The notes under the pieces: model-generated
The model's input: only the letters and a program-made list of their open reading frames with translations
The model's database searches: none
Told to the model about the DNA's origin: nothing
Shown here: positions 1-11,867 of the stretch, in pieces
How positions within the stretch are numbered: position 1 is the first letter of the stretch
Layout: the number at the start of each line of letters is the position of its first letter
Program-made: the position numbers and the translations under genes
Source: Methylovirgula sp. HY1
GTDB taxonomy: Bacteria > Pseudomonadota > Alphaproteobacteria > Rhizobiales > Beijerinckiaceae
Length of the DNA: 64,000 bases
NCBI RefSeq assembly: GCF_019343105.1
Contig: NZ_CP073764.1
Coordinates: forward strand, 2,840,001 to 2,904,000
Direction: 5' to 3'

Positions 1-2
1 AC

Positions 3-122
3 AATCAAGCGATCTATCCAGATGCCGAGACGATGAAGCGGCTCTTCACCGTCACGATCCGTGATCGCATGGTGCAGCGATATGTGACGCGGGAATGGAC
101 GCGAGCGAAGACCGGAAAGTAG
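3..122 (+). CDS. C-terminal fragment of a probable polyamine-type ABC transporter substrate-binding protein (5' end outside window)
   Basis: An open frame enters from the left edge and stops at 120-122, giving about 39 residues that include IYPDAETMKRLFTVT and end in WTRAKTGK. The pattern YP.AE.MK.L.TV......R..TR.WT..KTG is, from memory of the family, how PotD/PotF-like spermidine/putrescine periplasmic binding proteins end. Such proteins deliver polyamines to an inner-membrane ABC importer. Only the tail is visible, so signal peptide and ligand residues cannot be checked. The name rests on this short tail alone. Confidence 0.5.
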   Translation, partial: NQAIYPDAETMKRLFTVTIRDRMVQRYVTREWTRAKTGK

Positions 123-243
123 AGGGATGCGATCTTTCTCCCGCTTGCGGGAGGTATCGTGCAAAGCATGACGGATGAGGGGTGGCATAAATCCCAGGCG
201 AATAAGAAGTCATGCGACGCCTCACCCGGCATGGTGGCCCCCC

Positions 244-1671
244 TCACCGAAACCGAAACGGCACGAAATCGCGCCGCTCCGGATCGACGACGAGCGGCCG
301 GTCGATCGGTGGCGCGGCGCGCTGCAGACAATCGCCGCGTTCGCAGAGCCGGCAATTGACGCCGATCTGCGTGACCGGGCCGTTGCGCAGATCGAGTCCA
401 TCGGCATAGATCACATCTTGCGCATAGGCGGCTTCGCAGCCGATGCCGAGCGCATAATGGCGCGGCGGCGCCGAATGGCTGCTGATCGCCTTGCTGGCTT
501 GCCGGGCGACGCAAATATAACGGACGCCGTCGGGCATTTCGGCCATCTGAACCGAGGTGCGATCGCCGATCTCGAAGGCTTCGTGAACATTCCACAAGGG
601 GCAGGTGCCGCCGAAGCGCGCGAATGGGAAGCGCGTCGAAGAATGCCGCTTGATAATATTACCGGCACGGTCGATGCGTACGAAATAGAAGGGCACGCCA
701 CGCGCATTCGGCCTTTGCAGCGTCGAAAGCCTATGGCCCACTTGTTCGAAGCTCGTGCCGAACATATTGGCGAGCCGCTCGGCGTCATAGCGGGTGGCGC
801 GGGCCGCTGCGAGGAAGCGCTCATAAGGCATCAGCAGAGCCGCGGCGAAATAATTGGAAAGCCCGATGCGGGTGATCGTCGCCGCGCTGGTCGATTTGAA
901 AGCGGCTCCCTCGACGATCGTTTCGATTGCCTCTTCTTGTTCGAGAAGGCCGACCTGATAGGCGATCAGAAAGGTGCGGGTTGCCGGATCGAGCCCTTCA
1001 CGTAGCCAAAGAACGCGGCCGATCCGGTCGAAGCGGCGCATGAATCGCGACGCCGGTTCGACCCGTTCGGTTTCGACCCGCACCGCATGCTTGTCGAAAA
1101 GATAATCCGCAAGCCGTGCGCTCGGCGCGTCCTGGGCCACGATGATCTCTTCGGCCCGCTGTTCCGCGGCACGATCGAGGCCGTCGAAATAATTGGCGCG
1201 GTAATGAAAGAAATCGCGCACCTCTTCATAAGGCAGGAGCACCGCAGGGTCCTCGTCGGACCCGACCCGACCCGTGGAGACAGCCTCGTTCAAAACTTGG
1301 GTGCGCTCGTTGATTCGGCGGAAGGACAGGTGCAGATTTAAAAAGGCATGCGCGAACCAGGGCGTATTGGCCGCGATCGCCTTGAGATCCTGATTATTCG
1401 GCAGCACGCTGGCAAAGATCGGATCGGCCAGCGCCTCCTTCAGGTCATGCAGCAGATGTTCCGTGTCTTCCTGCGCGAATTCGGCGAGATCGATCGAGAA
1501 ACCCTGCGCCAGAGCGAGCAGAACCGGCGCCGTCATAGGCCGCTGATTGTTCTCGATCTGATTGAGATAGCTCGCAGAAATGCCGAGCCTCTCGGCGAAA
1601 GAGGCTTGGGTCAGGCTCTGGCTTTCGCGCAGCCGGCGGATTTGCGTTCCCGCAAAGAATTTTTGGCGCAT
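244..1671 (-). CDS. XRE-family regulator with short-chain fatty acyl-CoA-type sensory region (ScfR/RamB/PccR class)
   Basis: This encodes a 475-residue protein. Residues 10-62 form a Cro/CI-type helix-turn-helix (IRRLRESQSLTQ...SYLNQIENNQRP). A long IrrE/DUF2083-like region follows, ending in the segment with CPLWNVHEAF and a C-terminal cysteine-rich stretch (CRLCERGDC). This layout is known from regulators of acetyl-CoA, propionyl-CoA or glyoxylate metabolism (RamB, PrpR/PccR). The start was set at 1671 (MRQKFF), where the HTH is complete; MLQTA at 1686 is also possible. It is divergent from the LuxR-type gene. A perfect inverted TTGCAA-type repeat lies immediately upstream, so autoregulation is likely. 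The effector is unknown. Confidence 0.85.
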   Translation of the reverse strand: MRQKFFAGTQIRRLRESQSLTQASFAERLGISASYLNQIENNQRPMTAPVLLALAQGFSIDLAEFAQEDTEHLLHDLKEALADPIFASVLPNNQDLKAIAANTPWFAHAFLNLHLSFRRINERTQVLNEAVSTGRVGSDEDPAVLLPYEEVRDFFHYRANYFDGLDRAAEQRAEEIIVAQDAPSARLADYLFDKHAVRVETERVEPASRFMRRFDRIGRVLWLREGLDPATRTFLIAYQVGLLEQEEAIETIVEGAAFKSTSAATITRIGLSNYFAAALLMPYERFLAAARATRYDAERLANMFGTSFEQVGHRLSTLQRPNARGVPFYFVRIDRAGNIIKRHSSTRFPFARFGGTCPLWNVHEAFEIGDRTSVQMAEMPDGVRYICVARQASKAISSHSAPPRHYALGIGCEAAYAQDVIYADGLDLRNGPVTQIGVNCRLCERGDCLQRAAPPIDRPLVVDPERRDFVPFRFR

Positions 1672-1684
1672 GGCCGTTTGTAAC

Positions 1685-1716
1685 ATTGCAAATGCAATAT
1701 GCAAACAATTTGCAAT
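1685..1716. promoter_or_regulatory. Candidate operator: inverted repeat ATTGCAAAT ... ATTTGCAAT
   Basis: ATTGCAAAT at 1685-1693 and its exact reverse complement ATTTGCAAT at 1708-1716 flank a 14 bp spacer that holds a further GCAATATGC. The site lies in the divergent intergenic region, just upstream of the XRE/ScfR start at 1671 and 85 bp upstream of the LuxR-type start at 1801. RamB/ScfR regulators are known to bind TTTGCAAA-like half sites, which agrees with an autoregulatory operator. That this protein binds here is inference. Confidence 0.55.
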
Positions 1717-1800
1717 CGGTCCCTTTTTCGCGAGATTCAAAAGTCGGATTTCGTTACTCCTCTGCCGACACTGATGTCCCGGTCGGAAAGGACCAGCCCG

Positions 1801-2499
1801 ATGAATCATGTGACGCCCGCGCTGAAACGACAGGTCCCGCGGGAAGCTTCCGCTCTCGACCAGACGGTCGTCATCGTTCATTCGGTGCCGTTGATGCGCC
1901 TCGGCCTCGTCGAAGCGCTGCGCAGCTCGCCCAGTCTGGTGGAAAGCAAAATCCTGGCATTTGCAAACTTGGGCGAGGCAGAGGATCTATTGGCTTTGGC
2001 ACGTTCCGGCGATGTCATTATTTTGGATACTAGCGCCTGGACCGCCCTCGAAGGGCCGGGCGGCGCGCCGCAGTTGCAGGCGCTCCGAGTCCGCGGGGCA
2101 ACCGTCGGGCTGCTCGCGTCGGCCGGGCGTGACACGGCCAAACTTCTGTCAGGCCGCGGCATAGCAGGCCTGCTCGCGCCGGATGCCGAACTCGAGATGG
2201 TGGTTGCGCTGGTGGAAGATCTCGCCGCCGGGCGCCCGCATTTTCATGAAGCGGATCTCCCGACCGGCGTTCCGGCGCGACTGTCGCGCCTATCCAGCCG
2301 TCAGTTTGAGATTCTCGAACTCATGACGCGCGGCCTGCTCAATAAGCAGATCGCGTGGGAGCTCGGGCTCACGGAAGGAACGGTCAAGAGCCATGTTTCC
2401 GCGATTCTCGACAAGCTCGGCTGTGATCGGCGGACGCAGGCCATCACCGCTTTCATGCAATGTTTCGGCGTCAGCCAGGATCGTGCCGCGGTCGCGTAG
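1801..2499 (+). CDS. LuxR/NarL-family response-regulator-like transcription factor
   Basis: This encodes 232 residues from the ATG at 1801, chosen because GGAAAGGA precedes it by about 8 bases; in-frame starts at 1699 and 1774 lack this. Residues 20-135 resemble a receiver domain (VVIVHSVPLMRLGLVEAL, DVIILDTS with D76). The acidic pair normally found after the first beta strand is absent, so it may be a pseudo-receiver that is not phosphorylated in the usual way. Residues about 163-222 are a GerE-type HTH (LSSRQFEILELM, NKQIAWELGLTEGTVKSHVS). No kinase gene is adjacent. The target is unknown; it shares its upstream region with the ScfR-like gene. Confidence 0.85.
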   Translation: MNHVTPALKRQVPREASALDQTVVIVHSVPLMRLGLVEALRSSPSLVESKILAFANLGEAEDLLALARSGDVIILDTSAWTALEGPGGAPQLQALRVRGATVGLLASAGRDTAKLLSGRGIAGLLAPDAELEMVVALVEDLAAGRPHFHEADLPTGVPARLSRLSSRQFEILELMTRGLLNKQIAWELGLTEGTVKSHVSAILDKLGCDRRTQAITAFMQCFGVSQDRAAVA

Positions 2500-2971
2500 A
2501 TCACCGGTTTGGCAGCAAGGATCGCGCCGATGCGCGGACGACGATTTGAATTTTCATTCAAAGCCGTCGATGTGCCGGTGCCGAAAATATGTGGGTCGGC
2601 GTTAGCGGAGAAGAGGCCGCGCAGTCCGTTCATGATGCTGGTCGTGAATGGCATGCGCGGAACGATGGCAAAGCGAAAGCATTGATTCGTGTGTTGGCGC
2701 TTGCGAAACCTTCGAAAACATTTCGACGAATGATTGATGACGCGAACCGCGGCCGAGATTATCGCGCATGAGCCGGTTCGGAGCTGATATGAAAGGTGTT
2801 GCGTGCAAGCGTCGGCCGCGGCGCGGCGATGCGGCCGAAGGCCTGTAGCATGGTTGCGACAGGGCGCTGCTTTGCATCGTGCAAGGGCCTTGTATTCCAT
2901 ACGTTTGATCTTGCGCGCGATCACGACAAGCGCCACAAGAGAAGGACGGTTGAGCCAAGAAAGGCGGGGAT
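2500..2971. other. Intergenic region, 472 bp, no gene recognised
   Basis: No frame here shows convincing codon use or a recognisable protein; the short frames on both strands have arginine-rich, shadow-like composition. The region presumably holds the 3' UTR of the LuxR-type gene and the promoter of zapE. No clear terminator hairpin was found. Confidence 0.6.
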
Positions 2972-4234
2972 ATGAGCAAGGGATTGAGCGCGCCAGTTTC
3001 GTGGATTGCGACACGTATCCCGCTTGTCCACCGCGATGTTGTCGACCTTGAGGTTTGTGTGCCAGGTCTTCTTTTCGAGCGCTATCTCGAGCGGGTCGAA
3101 AACGGCCTGATCGAGCATGATCCGGCGCAGGAACTCGCGCTGCAACTGCTCGACCGGTTGAGCGTGGAGCTTGGGTCCTATCGTCCGGTCCGCAAGGCCG
3201 GCGCGCTTGGCTGGCTGTTCGGCGCGCGGGCGAATTCGGCGCCGCCGCGGGGCGTTTACATCTGGGGCTCGGTCGGCCGCGGCAAAACCATGCTGATGGA
3301 CCTGTTCTTCGAGGCGACGCAGATGCCGCGCAAAAAACGCGTGCATTTTCATGCCTTCATGGCCGATGTTCATGCGCGCATCTTCGCCTTTCGCCAGCAG
3401 ATGAAGACAGGCTCGGTCAAAGGTGATGATCCGATCGTGCCGGTCGCCGAAGCGATTGCCGATGAATGCTGGCTGATCTGTCTCGACGAATTCAGCGTCA
3501 CCGACATTGCCGATGCGATGATTCTTGGTCGGCTTTTTACGCATCTGTTCCAGCGCGGCGTAGTCGTCGTTGCGACCTCCAATGTCGAGCCTGCCGATCT
3601 CTATAAGGATGGGCTCAATCGGGCGCTGTTCCTGCCCTTTATCGATCTGTTGCGCGACAAGGCGCAGGTTCTTCAACTTGCGGCGCGGACGGATTTCCGG
3701 CTCGAAAAATTAAAGGGCGAGCCGGTCTATCACACGCCCGCCAACGCCAAGGCGCAGCAGGCTTTGACGCGCGCCTTCGCCGCCTTGACCGGCATGGTTG
3801 ATGCCCCCGCGATCAAGCTCGAAGTGCTCGGCCGCAGCATCGTGGTGCCGCAGGCGCGGGGCAATGTCGCGCGCTTCGGCTTCAATGAACTTTGCGTGTC
3901 GCCGCTGGGGCCGCGGGATTTCCTGGCGATCGCTGAAAATTTTCATACGGTCATCATCGACGACATTCCGATCATGCGCGGCGATGCGCCCGATGTGGCG
4001 AAGCGGTTCATTCTGCTGATCGATGCGCTCTATGACCAGCATGTGAAACTCATTGCTTCGGCGGCGGCGGAGCCGGCCGAACTCTATTTGGGGAAGAGCG
4101 GCCGCGAGGCCTTCGAGTTTTCGCGCACGGCGTCGCGTCTCGTCGAGATGCGTTCGGCGGCCTATCTCGGTCTGCCGCATGGCTCGGTGGCTTCGATCGG
4201 TTCGGGCGCGACGACCGGCCTCGTCGAGACGTGA
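2972..4234 (+). CDS. zapE: Cell division protein ZapE (AFG1-like P-loop ATPase)
   Basis: This encodes 420 residues of the AFG1/ZapE AAA+-like family. Walker A is GSVGRGKT at residues 99-106, Walker B is CLDEF, and the family segments VHFHAFM, VTDIADAMILGRLF and VVATSN are present. In bacteria ZapE associates with FtsZ at the constricting septum, and mitochondrial AFG1 assists protein quality control. The start at 2972 follows AAAGGCGGGG. The length is slightly above the usual 370-400 residues because of the N-terminal 20 residues. In many alphaproteobacteria this gene lies directly upstream of mdh, as here, apart from an intervening TetR gene 7 bp downstream. Confidence 0.93.
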   Translation: MSKGLSAPVSWIATRIPLVHRDVVDLEVCVPGLLFERYLERVENGLIEHDPAQELALQLLDRLSVELGSYRPVRKAGALGWLFGARANSAPPRGVYIWGSVGRGKTMLMDLFFEATQMPRKKRVHFHAFMADVHARIFAFRQQMKTGSVKGDDPIVPVAEAIADECWLICLDEFSVTDIADAMILGRLFTHLFQRGVVVVATSNVEPADLYKDGLNRALFLPFIDLLRDKAQVLQLAARTDFRLEKLKGEPVYHTPANAKAQQALTRAFAALTGMVDAPAIKLEVLGRSIVVPQARGNVARFGFNELCVSPLGPRDFLAIAENFHTVIIDDIPIMRGDAPDVAKRFILLIDALYDQHVKLIASAAAEPAELYLGKSGREAFEFSRTASRLVEMRSAAYLGLPHGSVASIGSGATTGLVET

Positions 4235-4241
4235 ACGTGCC

Positions 4242-4883
4242 ATGGCGCTCCGCAGCAGTCCCGCAGCGCTGGAGACCGCGACCGATCTGCGCATTCTCGA
4301 ACTCGCGGCCGAACATATCCGGCGTTTCGGGATCGAAAGAACGAGCGTAACAGGCATTGCCGAAGCCGCCGGCATGTCGCACGCCAATGTCTATCGCTAT
4401 TACCCGTCGAAAACGGCCCTGTTCGACGAGATTACCGCAGCTTGGCTAAAGTCGCTCGAAGCCGGCTTGCGAATCATTGCCGATGCGCAAGACCCGGCTT
4501 TCGACAAGCTCGAGCGGATGGTCTTTGCGATTCATCGCACCTATCGGGAAAAGCTCGAGTCCGATCCGAAAATTTTCCGGCTTTTCGTCGAGGCGACAGG
4601 AAAGGCCGCTCCGGTGGCGCGCCGGCACCGGACGCGGGTCGAACTCGAAATCCATCGCATCCTGGACGAGGGAGCCGGCAGCGGCCTCGTCGAGATCAAG
4701 GATGCCCGCTCCTGTCTCAAGCTCGTTCTCGATGCGTTACATCGATTCGTCGACCCTGCCGCCATAGCCCGGGACATTGACCAGACGCGGCCGGAGCTGG
4801 AAGAACGCGTGGCGCGGGTGATGGATCTGCTGCGGCTCGTGCTGGCCAGCGGCATTCACGATTTCAAGTTACAGAATTTGTAA
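4242..4883 (+). CDS. TetR/AcrR-family transcriptional regulator
   Basis: This encodes 213 residues. The N-terminal TetR helix-turn-helix lies at about residues 17-62 (RTSVTGIAEAAGMSHANVYRYYPSKTALF). It is followed by an all-helical ligand domain containing VEATGKAAPVARRHR and ending in a TetR_C-type segment. The ATG at 4242 lies 7 bp after the zapE stop, so the two are probably cotranscribed. The ligand and operon target cannot be read from sequence. The position between zapE and mdh is unusual. Confidence 0.88.
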   Translation: MALRSSPAALETATDLRILELAAEHIRRFGIERTSVTGIAEAAGMSHANVYRYYPSKTALFDEITAAWLKSLEAGLRIIADAQDPAFDKLERMVFAIHRTYREKLESDPKIFRLFVEATGKAAPVARRHRTRVELEIHRILDEGAGSGLVEIKDARSCLKLVLDALHRFVDPAAIARDIDQTRPELEERVARVMDLLRLVLASGIHDFKLQNL

Positions 4884-6320
<1,437 letters not shown>

Positions 6321-6386
6321 AGACGCATTGAGAAAAAGGAGCGGCGGACCGAGCGATGACGCTATCGGTCTGCCTGAAAGACTCAA

Positions 6387-7592
6387 ATGAACATTCATGA
6401 GTATCAAGCCAAAGTGATCCTCAAGGCATTCGGGATTGTCGTGGCGCCAGGTGTGATGGTGGCCGAACGGGCGGAACTGCCGGGTCTCGTCGCGGCGATC
6501 GCGGCATTCGAAACCCCCGTCTATGTTGTGAAGTCGCAGATTCATGCGGGGGGTCGCGGCAAGGGTCGGTTCAAGGAGGCGTCGGCGGGCACTGGCGGCG
6601 GGGTCCGTGTGGCGCGCTCGGCGGAAGAGGTCGTGGCCCATGCCGAGCAGATGCTCGGGCAGACTTTGGTGACGGTGCAGACCGGGCCATCGGGGCGCAA
6701 GGTGAGCCGGCTTTATATCGAGGCCGGTTCGGCGATCGAGAAGGAGTTCTATCTTTCGCTTCTGGTCGATCGGGCGAGCGGCCGGGTCGCCTTCGTGGTC
6801 TCGACCGAGGGCGGTGTCGAGATCGAGGAGGTCGCGCATCGGAGCCCGGAGAAGATCGTGACGTTTTCGGTCGATCCGGCAACCGGCGTCATGCCGCATC
6901 ACGGCCGCGCCATGGCCAAGGCTTTGGGGCTTTCCGGCGATCTCGCCAAACAGGCGGAAAAGCTGGCGGCCGGCCTCTATGCCGCGTTTCTCGAAAAAGA
7001 CATGGCGATGCTCGAGATCAATCCTCTGATCGTCTCCAAGGACGGGCATTTGCGCTGCCTCGACGCGAAAGTGACGTTCGACGCCAATGCGCTGTTCAAA
7101 CATCCCGACATCGTCGCCTTGCGCGACGAGGCGGAGGAGGACGTCAAAGAGATCGAGGCGTCGAAATATGATCTGTCCTATATCGCGCTCGACGGCACGA
7201 TCGGCTGCATGGTGAACGGCGCCGGGCTCGCCATGGCGACGATGGACATCATCAAGCTCTATGGCGCCGAGCCGGCGAATTTTCTCGATGTCGGCGGCGG
7301 CGCAACGAAGGAGAAAGTGGCCGCGGCGTTCAAGATCATCACCTCGGACAAGAACGTCAAAGGCATTCTGGTCAACATCTTCGGCGGCATCATGAAATGC
7401 GACGTGATCGCCGAAGGCGTCATCGCCGCGGTGAAGGAGGTCGGTCTCGAGGTGCCTCTGGTGGTGCGTCTTGAAGGCACCAATGTCGATCTCGGCAAGG
7501 CGATCATCGCCGACTCCGGTCTCGACGTGATCGCCGCGGACGATCTCGACGATGCCGCGCAAAAGATCGTTGCCGCAGTGAAAAAGGCCTGA
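6387..7592 (+). CDS. sucC: Succinate--CoA ligase (ADP-forming), beta subunit
   Basis: This encodes 401 residues. The N-terminus MNIHEYQAK starts the ATP-grasp domain. The phosphate/nucleotide segment [12 protein letters not shown], the metal-site segment EINPLIV and the C-terminal CoA-ligase signature FLDVGGGA are all present. It forms an alpha2beta2 enzyme with SucD, coupling succinyl-CoA cleavage to ATP synthesis. Malate thiokinase (MtkA) is a close relative. The context next to sucAB and the C-terminal region favour SucC. It is separated from sucD by 5 bp. Confidence 0.95.
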   Translation: MNIHEYQAKVILKAFGIVVAPGVMVAERAELPGLVAAIAAFETPVYVVKSQIHAGGRGKGRFKEASAGTGGGVRVARSAEEVVAHAEQMLGQTLVTVQTGPSGRKVSRLYIEAGSAIEKEFYLSLLVDRASGRVAFVVSTEGGVEIEEVAHRSPEKIVTFSVDPATGVMPHHGRAMAKALGLSGDLAKQAEKLAAGLYAAFLEKDMAMLEINPLIVSKDGHLRCLDAKVTFDANALFKHPDIVALRDEAEEDVKEIEASKYDLSYIALDGTIGCMVNGAGLAMATMDIIKLYGAEPANFLDVGGGATKEKVAAAFKIITSDKNVKGILVNIFGGIMKCDVIAEGVIAAVKEVGLEVPLVVRLEGTNVDLGKAIIADSGLDVIAADDLDDAAQKIVAAVKKA

Positions 7593-7597
7593 GACGA

Positions 7598-8482
<885 letters not shown>

Positions 8483-8798
8483 GAGAGGGAAAAGATGTGG
8501 CTGAACGGGCGCGCTAGATAAAACTATCTTCAGGCGGAGGGCTTCGCCTGAAAATGCTCTATTTCAATGCTTAGATGATGCGGATTGGTTGCGTCTGCGG
8601 AGACCTTGGTCGCTCGAGCAAGCGACAGCGACGGGCTCGATGCTGTCGAAAAAAGCGGTCTGCGCAGTCGGGAAATCGGCCGAGAATGACGTAAATTCCC
8701 ATTATGGCCTAAGTCGCGCACGTCGTTTTCGGAGGACTCTGTCAACCTTTCCGCGACAGGCTCGATCCCTATGCGAGCATAAGGCTCGGAGTATGATC
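8483..8798. other. Intergenic region, 316 bp, between sucD and sucA
   Basis: This stretch contains the hairpin at 8529-8552 and then about 240 bp without a credible gene. The long upstream extension of the sucA frame (from 8589) lacks family similarity and a ribosome binding site, so it is treated as non-coding. It may contain a separate sucA promoter. Confidence 0.6.
8529..8552 (+). terminator. Hairpin after sucD, possible terminator or attenuator
   Basis: TTCAGGCG (8529-8536) and CGCCTGAA (8545-8552) form a perfect 8 bp stem with an 8 nt loop, followed by AATGCTCTATTT rather than a clean T run. It is therefore a weak intrinsic terminator candidate. Confidence 0.45.
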
Positions 8799-11700
8799 AT
8801 GGCACGCCAGGACACGACGAATGGAGCGAATGGTTCGAGCGGGATGGCTTCGCGCTCGACGGCAAATGATGCGTTTGCGCTGACCTCCTTTCTCTATGGC
8901 GGAAATGCCCATTATGTCGAACAGCTCTACGAAAGCTATCAGCAAGATCCGGCGAGCGTCGATGCCGAATGGCGCGCTTTCTTCGCCGGCCTTAACGACG
9001 ATCCCGCCGCGATTGAAAAAAATGCCCAAGGTCCGGCATGGAAGCGGGTGGATTGGCCCGTCGCCGTGCATGGCGAACTCGTTGCTGCGCTCGATGGCGA
9101 TTGGAGCAGCGTCGAGAGAACGCTCGGCGATAAGTTAAAGGCCAAGGCGGCTGACAAGGGCAGCGCGATTTCGGCGGCGGATCTGCAGCGCGCGACGCGC
9201 GATTCGGTGCGCGCGATCATGATGATCCGCGCCTATCGCATGCGCGGCCATCTGCACGCCAATCTCGATCCGCTCGGTCTCGAACCGCCGAAGGATCATG
9301 AAGAGCTGCATCCCTCCAACTATGGTTTCACCGAAGCCGATTATGATCGCAAAATCTTCATCGACAAGGTTTTAGGTCTCGAATTCGCGACGATCCGCGA
9401 GATGCTGACGATCTTGCGGCGAACCTATTGCGGCGCGATCGGCTTCGAATTCATGCATATTTCGGATCCGACCGAAAAGACTTGGTTTCAGGCACGCATC
9501 GAAGGACCCGGCAAGGAGATCACCTTTACCCGCGAGGGCAAGCGCGCGATCTTGAACAAGCTCGTCGAGGCGGAGGGTTTCGAGAAATTCCTTGATGTGC
9601 GCTATACAGGCACCAAGCGCTTCGGTCTCGACGGCGGCGAAGCGATGGTGCCGGCGCTCGAACAGATCATCAAACGCGGCGGCGCCTTGGGCGTCAAAGA
9701 AATCGTCCTCGGCATGGCGCATCGCGGCCGGCTCAACGTGCTGAGCCAGGTCATGGGCAAGCCGCATCGTGCCATTTTCCATGAGTTCAAGGGCGGTTCA
9801 TTCACCCCCGAAGATGTCGAAGGCTCGGGCGACGTCAAATATCATCTCGGCGCTTCCTCAGACCGCGACTTCGACAGCAATCAAGTGCATCTGTCGCTCA
9901 CCGCCAACCCGTCGCATCTCGAAATCGTCGATCCGGTCGTGCTCGGCAAAGTGCGGGCCAAGCAGGATCAAAGGAACGACATCGTCGAGCGGGCGCAGGT
10001 TCTGCCGTTGCTCATTCACGGCGACGCGGCCTTTGCCGGCCAAGGCGTCATTGCCGAATGTTTCGGTCTTTCCGGTCTCAAGGGCCATCGCACCGGCGGC
10101 TCGATCCATTTCATCATCAATAATCAAATCGGCTTCACCACCTATCCGCGCTATTCGCGTTCTTCGCCCTATCCGTCCGACACGGCGAAGATGATCGAGG
10201 CGCCGATCATCCATGTAAATGGCGATGATCCGGAAGCCGTCGTCTATGCTGCGAAGATCGCGGTCGAGTTCCGGCAGATGTTTCATAAGCCGGTCGTGAT
10301 CGACATGTTCTGCTATCGTCGCTTCGGCCATAACGAAGGCGACGAGCCGGGCTTCACGCAGCCTTTGATGTATAAGAAGATCAAATCGCATCCGACGACG
10401 CTCGAGATCTATACAAAGAAGCTCATCGCAGAAGGTGTCGTCACGGCTGGCGAAGTCGAAAAGCTGTTGGGCGATTGGCGGCAGCGTCTCGATGCGGAGT
10501 TCGAGGCGAGCCTGTCCTATAAGCCGAACAAGGCCGATTGGCTCGACGGCCGCTGGGCTGGCCTGCGCCCGGCCGATGGCGCCGACGACGCGCGCCGCGG
10601 CCGTACCGGCGTCGATGTCGCAAAGCTCAGGCTTTTCGGCACGAAGCTGGCGACCGTGCCCGACGGGTTCCATCTGCATCGCACCATTCAGCGCTTCCTC
10701 GACAATCGCAAAGCGATGATCGAGTCGGGCGAGGGAATCGATTGGGCAATGGCCGAGGCGCTGGCTTTTGCCAGCCTCATCGACGAAGGCCATCCCGTCC
10801 GGCTGTCCGGCCAGGACAGCGAACGCGGCACCTTTTCGCAACGCCACAGCGTTCTGATCGATCAGGAGACCGAGGCGCGCTATGCGGCGCTCAATCACAT
10901 CGGCGACCGCAAGACACGCTATGAGGTCATCAACTCGATGCTTTCGGAAGAGGCGGTGCTCGGCTTCGAATATGGTTATTCGCTCGCCGAGCCCAATGCG
11001 CTCGCCGTCTGGGAAGCGCAATTCGGCGATTTCGCCAATGGCGCGCAGGTCATTTTCGATCAATTCGTTTCGTCGGGCGAACGCAAATGGCTGCGCATGT
11101 CCGGCCTCGTCTGCTTGCTGCCGCATGGCTACGAAGGCCAAGGGCCGGAACATTCCTCGGCCCGGCTCGAGCGCTTCCTGCAGCTTTGCGCCGAGGACAA
11201 TATGCAGGTCGCCAATTGCACGACGCCGGCGAATTATTTCCATATCCTGCGCCGACAGTTGAAGCGCGACATCCGCAAGCCGCTGATTTTGATGACGCCG
11301 AAATCGCTGTTGCGTCACAAACGCGTCGTTTCGAAACTCGCGGATATGGGGATCGATACGAGCTTCCACCGGATTCTGCACGACGATGCGGAAACGGCGC
11401 CGAGCGAGGCGCTCAAGCTCGCCAAGGACGATAAGATCCGCCGCGTGATTCTGTGTTCCGGCAAGGTCTATTACGATCTCGTCGAGGAGCGCGAGAAGCG
11501 CCGCGCCGAAGACATTTATCTCTTGCGCATCGAGCAGCTCTATCCTTTCCCGCTGAAAGCGCTGGTCACGACGCTGTCGCGGTTCAAAAAGGCCGAGGTG
11601 GTCTGGTGCCAGGAAGAGCCGAAGAATATGGGAGCTTGGAGCTTCGCCGAGCCTTATCTGGAATGGGTGCTCGGCCAGATCACCAGCAAGGCGAAACGTG

Positions 11701-11804
11701 CCCGCTATATTGGCCGGCCTGCATCCGCGGCGACCGCAAGCGGCGTGATGCCGAAACATTTGGCGCAACTGAAGGCCTTTCTCGACGAGGCCTTCGCGGC
11801 TTGA
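8799..11804 (+). CDS. sucA: 2-oxoglutarate dehydrogenase E1 component
   Basis: This encodes 1001 residues from the ATG at 8799, supported by GGAG seven bases upstream and by the family N-terminus (SFLYGGNAHYVEQLYESYQ). It is the thiamine-diphosphate-dependent decarboxylase of the 2-oxoglutarate dehydrogenase complex. The ThDP segment GDAAFAGQG...INNQIGFTT lies at about residues 408-450, with RRFGHNEGDEP and the pyrimidine-domain FEYGYS downstream. E1 carries 2-oxoglutarate to the lipoyl group of SucB, encoded 63 bp downstream. Confidence 0.97.
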   Translation: MARQDTTNGANGSSGMASRSTANDAFALTSFLYGGNAHYVEQLYESYQQDPASVDAEWRAFFAGLNDDPAAIEKNAQGPAWKRVDWPVAVHGELVAALDGDWSSVERTLGDKLKAKAADKGSAISAADLQRATRDSVRAIMMIRAYRMRGHLHANLDPLGLEPPKDHEELHPSNYGFTEADYDRKIFIDKVLGLEFATIREMLTILRRTYCGAIGFEFMHISDPTEKTWFQARIEGPGKEITFTREGKRAILNKLVEAEGFEKFLDVRYTGTKRFGLDGGEAMVPALEQIIKRGGALGVKEIVLGMAHRGRLNVLSQVMGKPHRAIFHEFKGGSFTPEDVEGSGDVKYHLGASSDRDFDSNQVHLSLTANPSHLEIVDPVVLGKVRAKQDQRNDIVERAQVLPLLIHGDAAFAGQGVIAECFGLSGLKGHRTGGSIHFIINNQIGFTTYPRYSRSSPYPSDTAKMIEAPIIHVNGDDPEAVVYAAKIAVEFRQMFHKPVVIDMFCYRRFGHNEGDEPGFTQPLMYKKIKSHPTTLEIYTKKLIAEGVVTAGEVEKLLGDWRQRLDAEFEASLSYKPNKADWLDGRWAGLRPADGADDARRGRTGVDVAKLRLFGTKLATVPDGFHLHRTIQRFLDNRKAMIESGEGIDWAMAEALAFASLIDEGHPVRLSGQDSERGTFSQRHSVLIDQETEARYAALNHIGDRKTRYEVINSMLSEEAVLGFEYGYSLAEPNALAVWEAQFGDFANGAQVIFDQFVSSGERKWLRMSGLVCLLPHGYEGQGPEHSSARLERFLQLCAEDNMQVANCTTPANYFHILRRQLKRDIRKPLILMTPKSLLRHKRVVSKLADMGIDTSFHRILHDDAETAPSEALKLAKDDKIRRVILCSGKVYYDLVEEREKRRAEDIYLLRIEQLYPFPLKALVTTLSRFKKAEVVWCQEEPKNMGAWSFAEPYLEWVLGQITSKAKRARYIGRPASAATASGVMPKHLAQLKAFLDEAFAA

Positions 11805-11867
11805 GACGGCACGGCGTTTTGAAAGAGACTGCGTTTTGGTCGGGGCAGGCGCCCGAGGGGAATTATC

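Noticed and set aside
8589-8798. 70-codon N-terminal extension of SucA
   Set aside because: The frame is open, but the extension has no family similarity, while the ATG at 8799 has GGAG at proper spacing and gives the normal SucA N-terminus.
9858-11768. 636-codon minus-strand frame opposite sucA
   Set aside because: This is an antisense shadow with the same biased composition; the plus strand is an unambiguous 2-oxoglutarate dehydrogenase.
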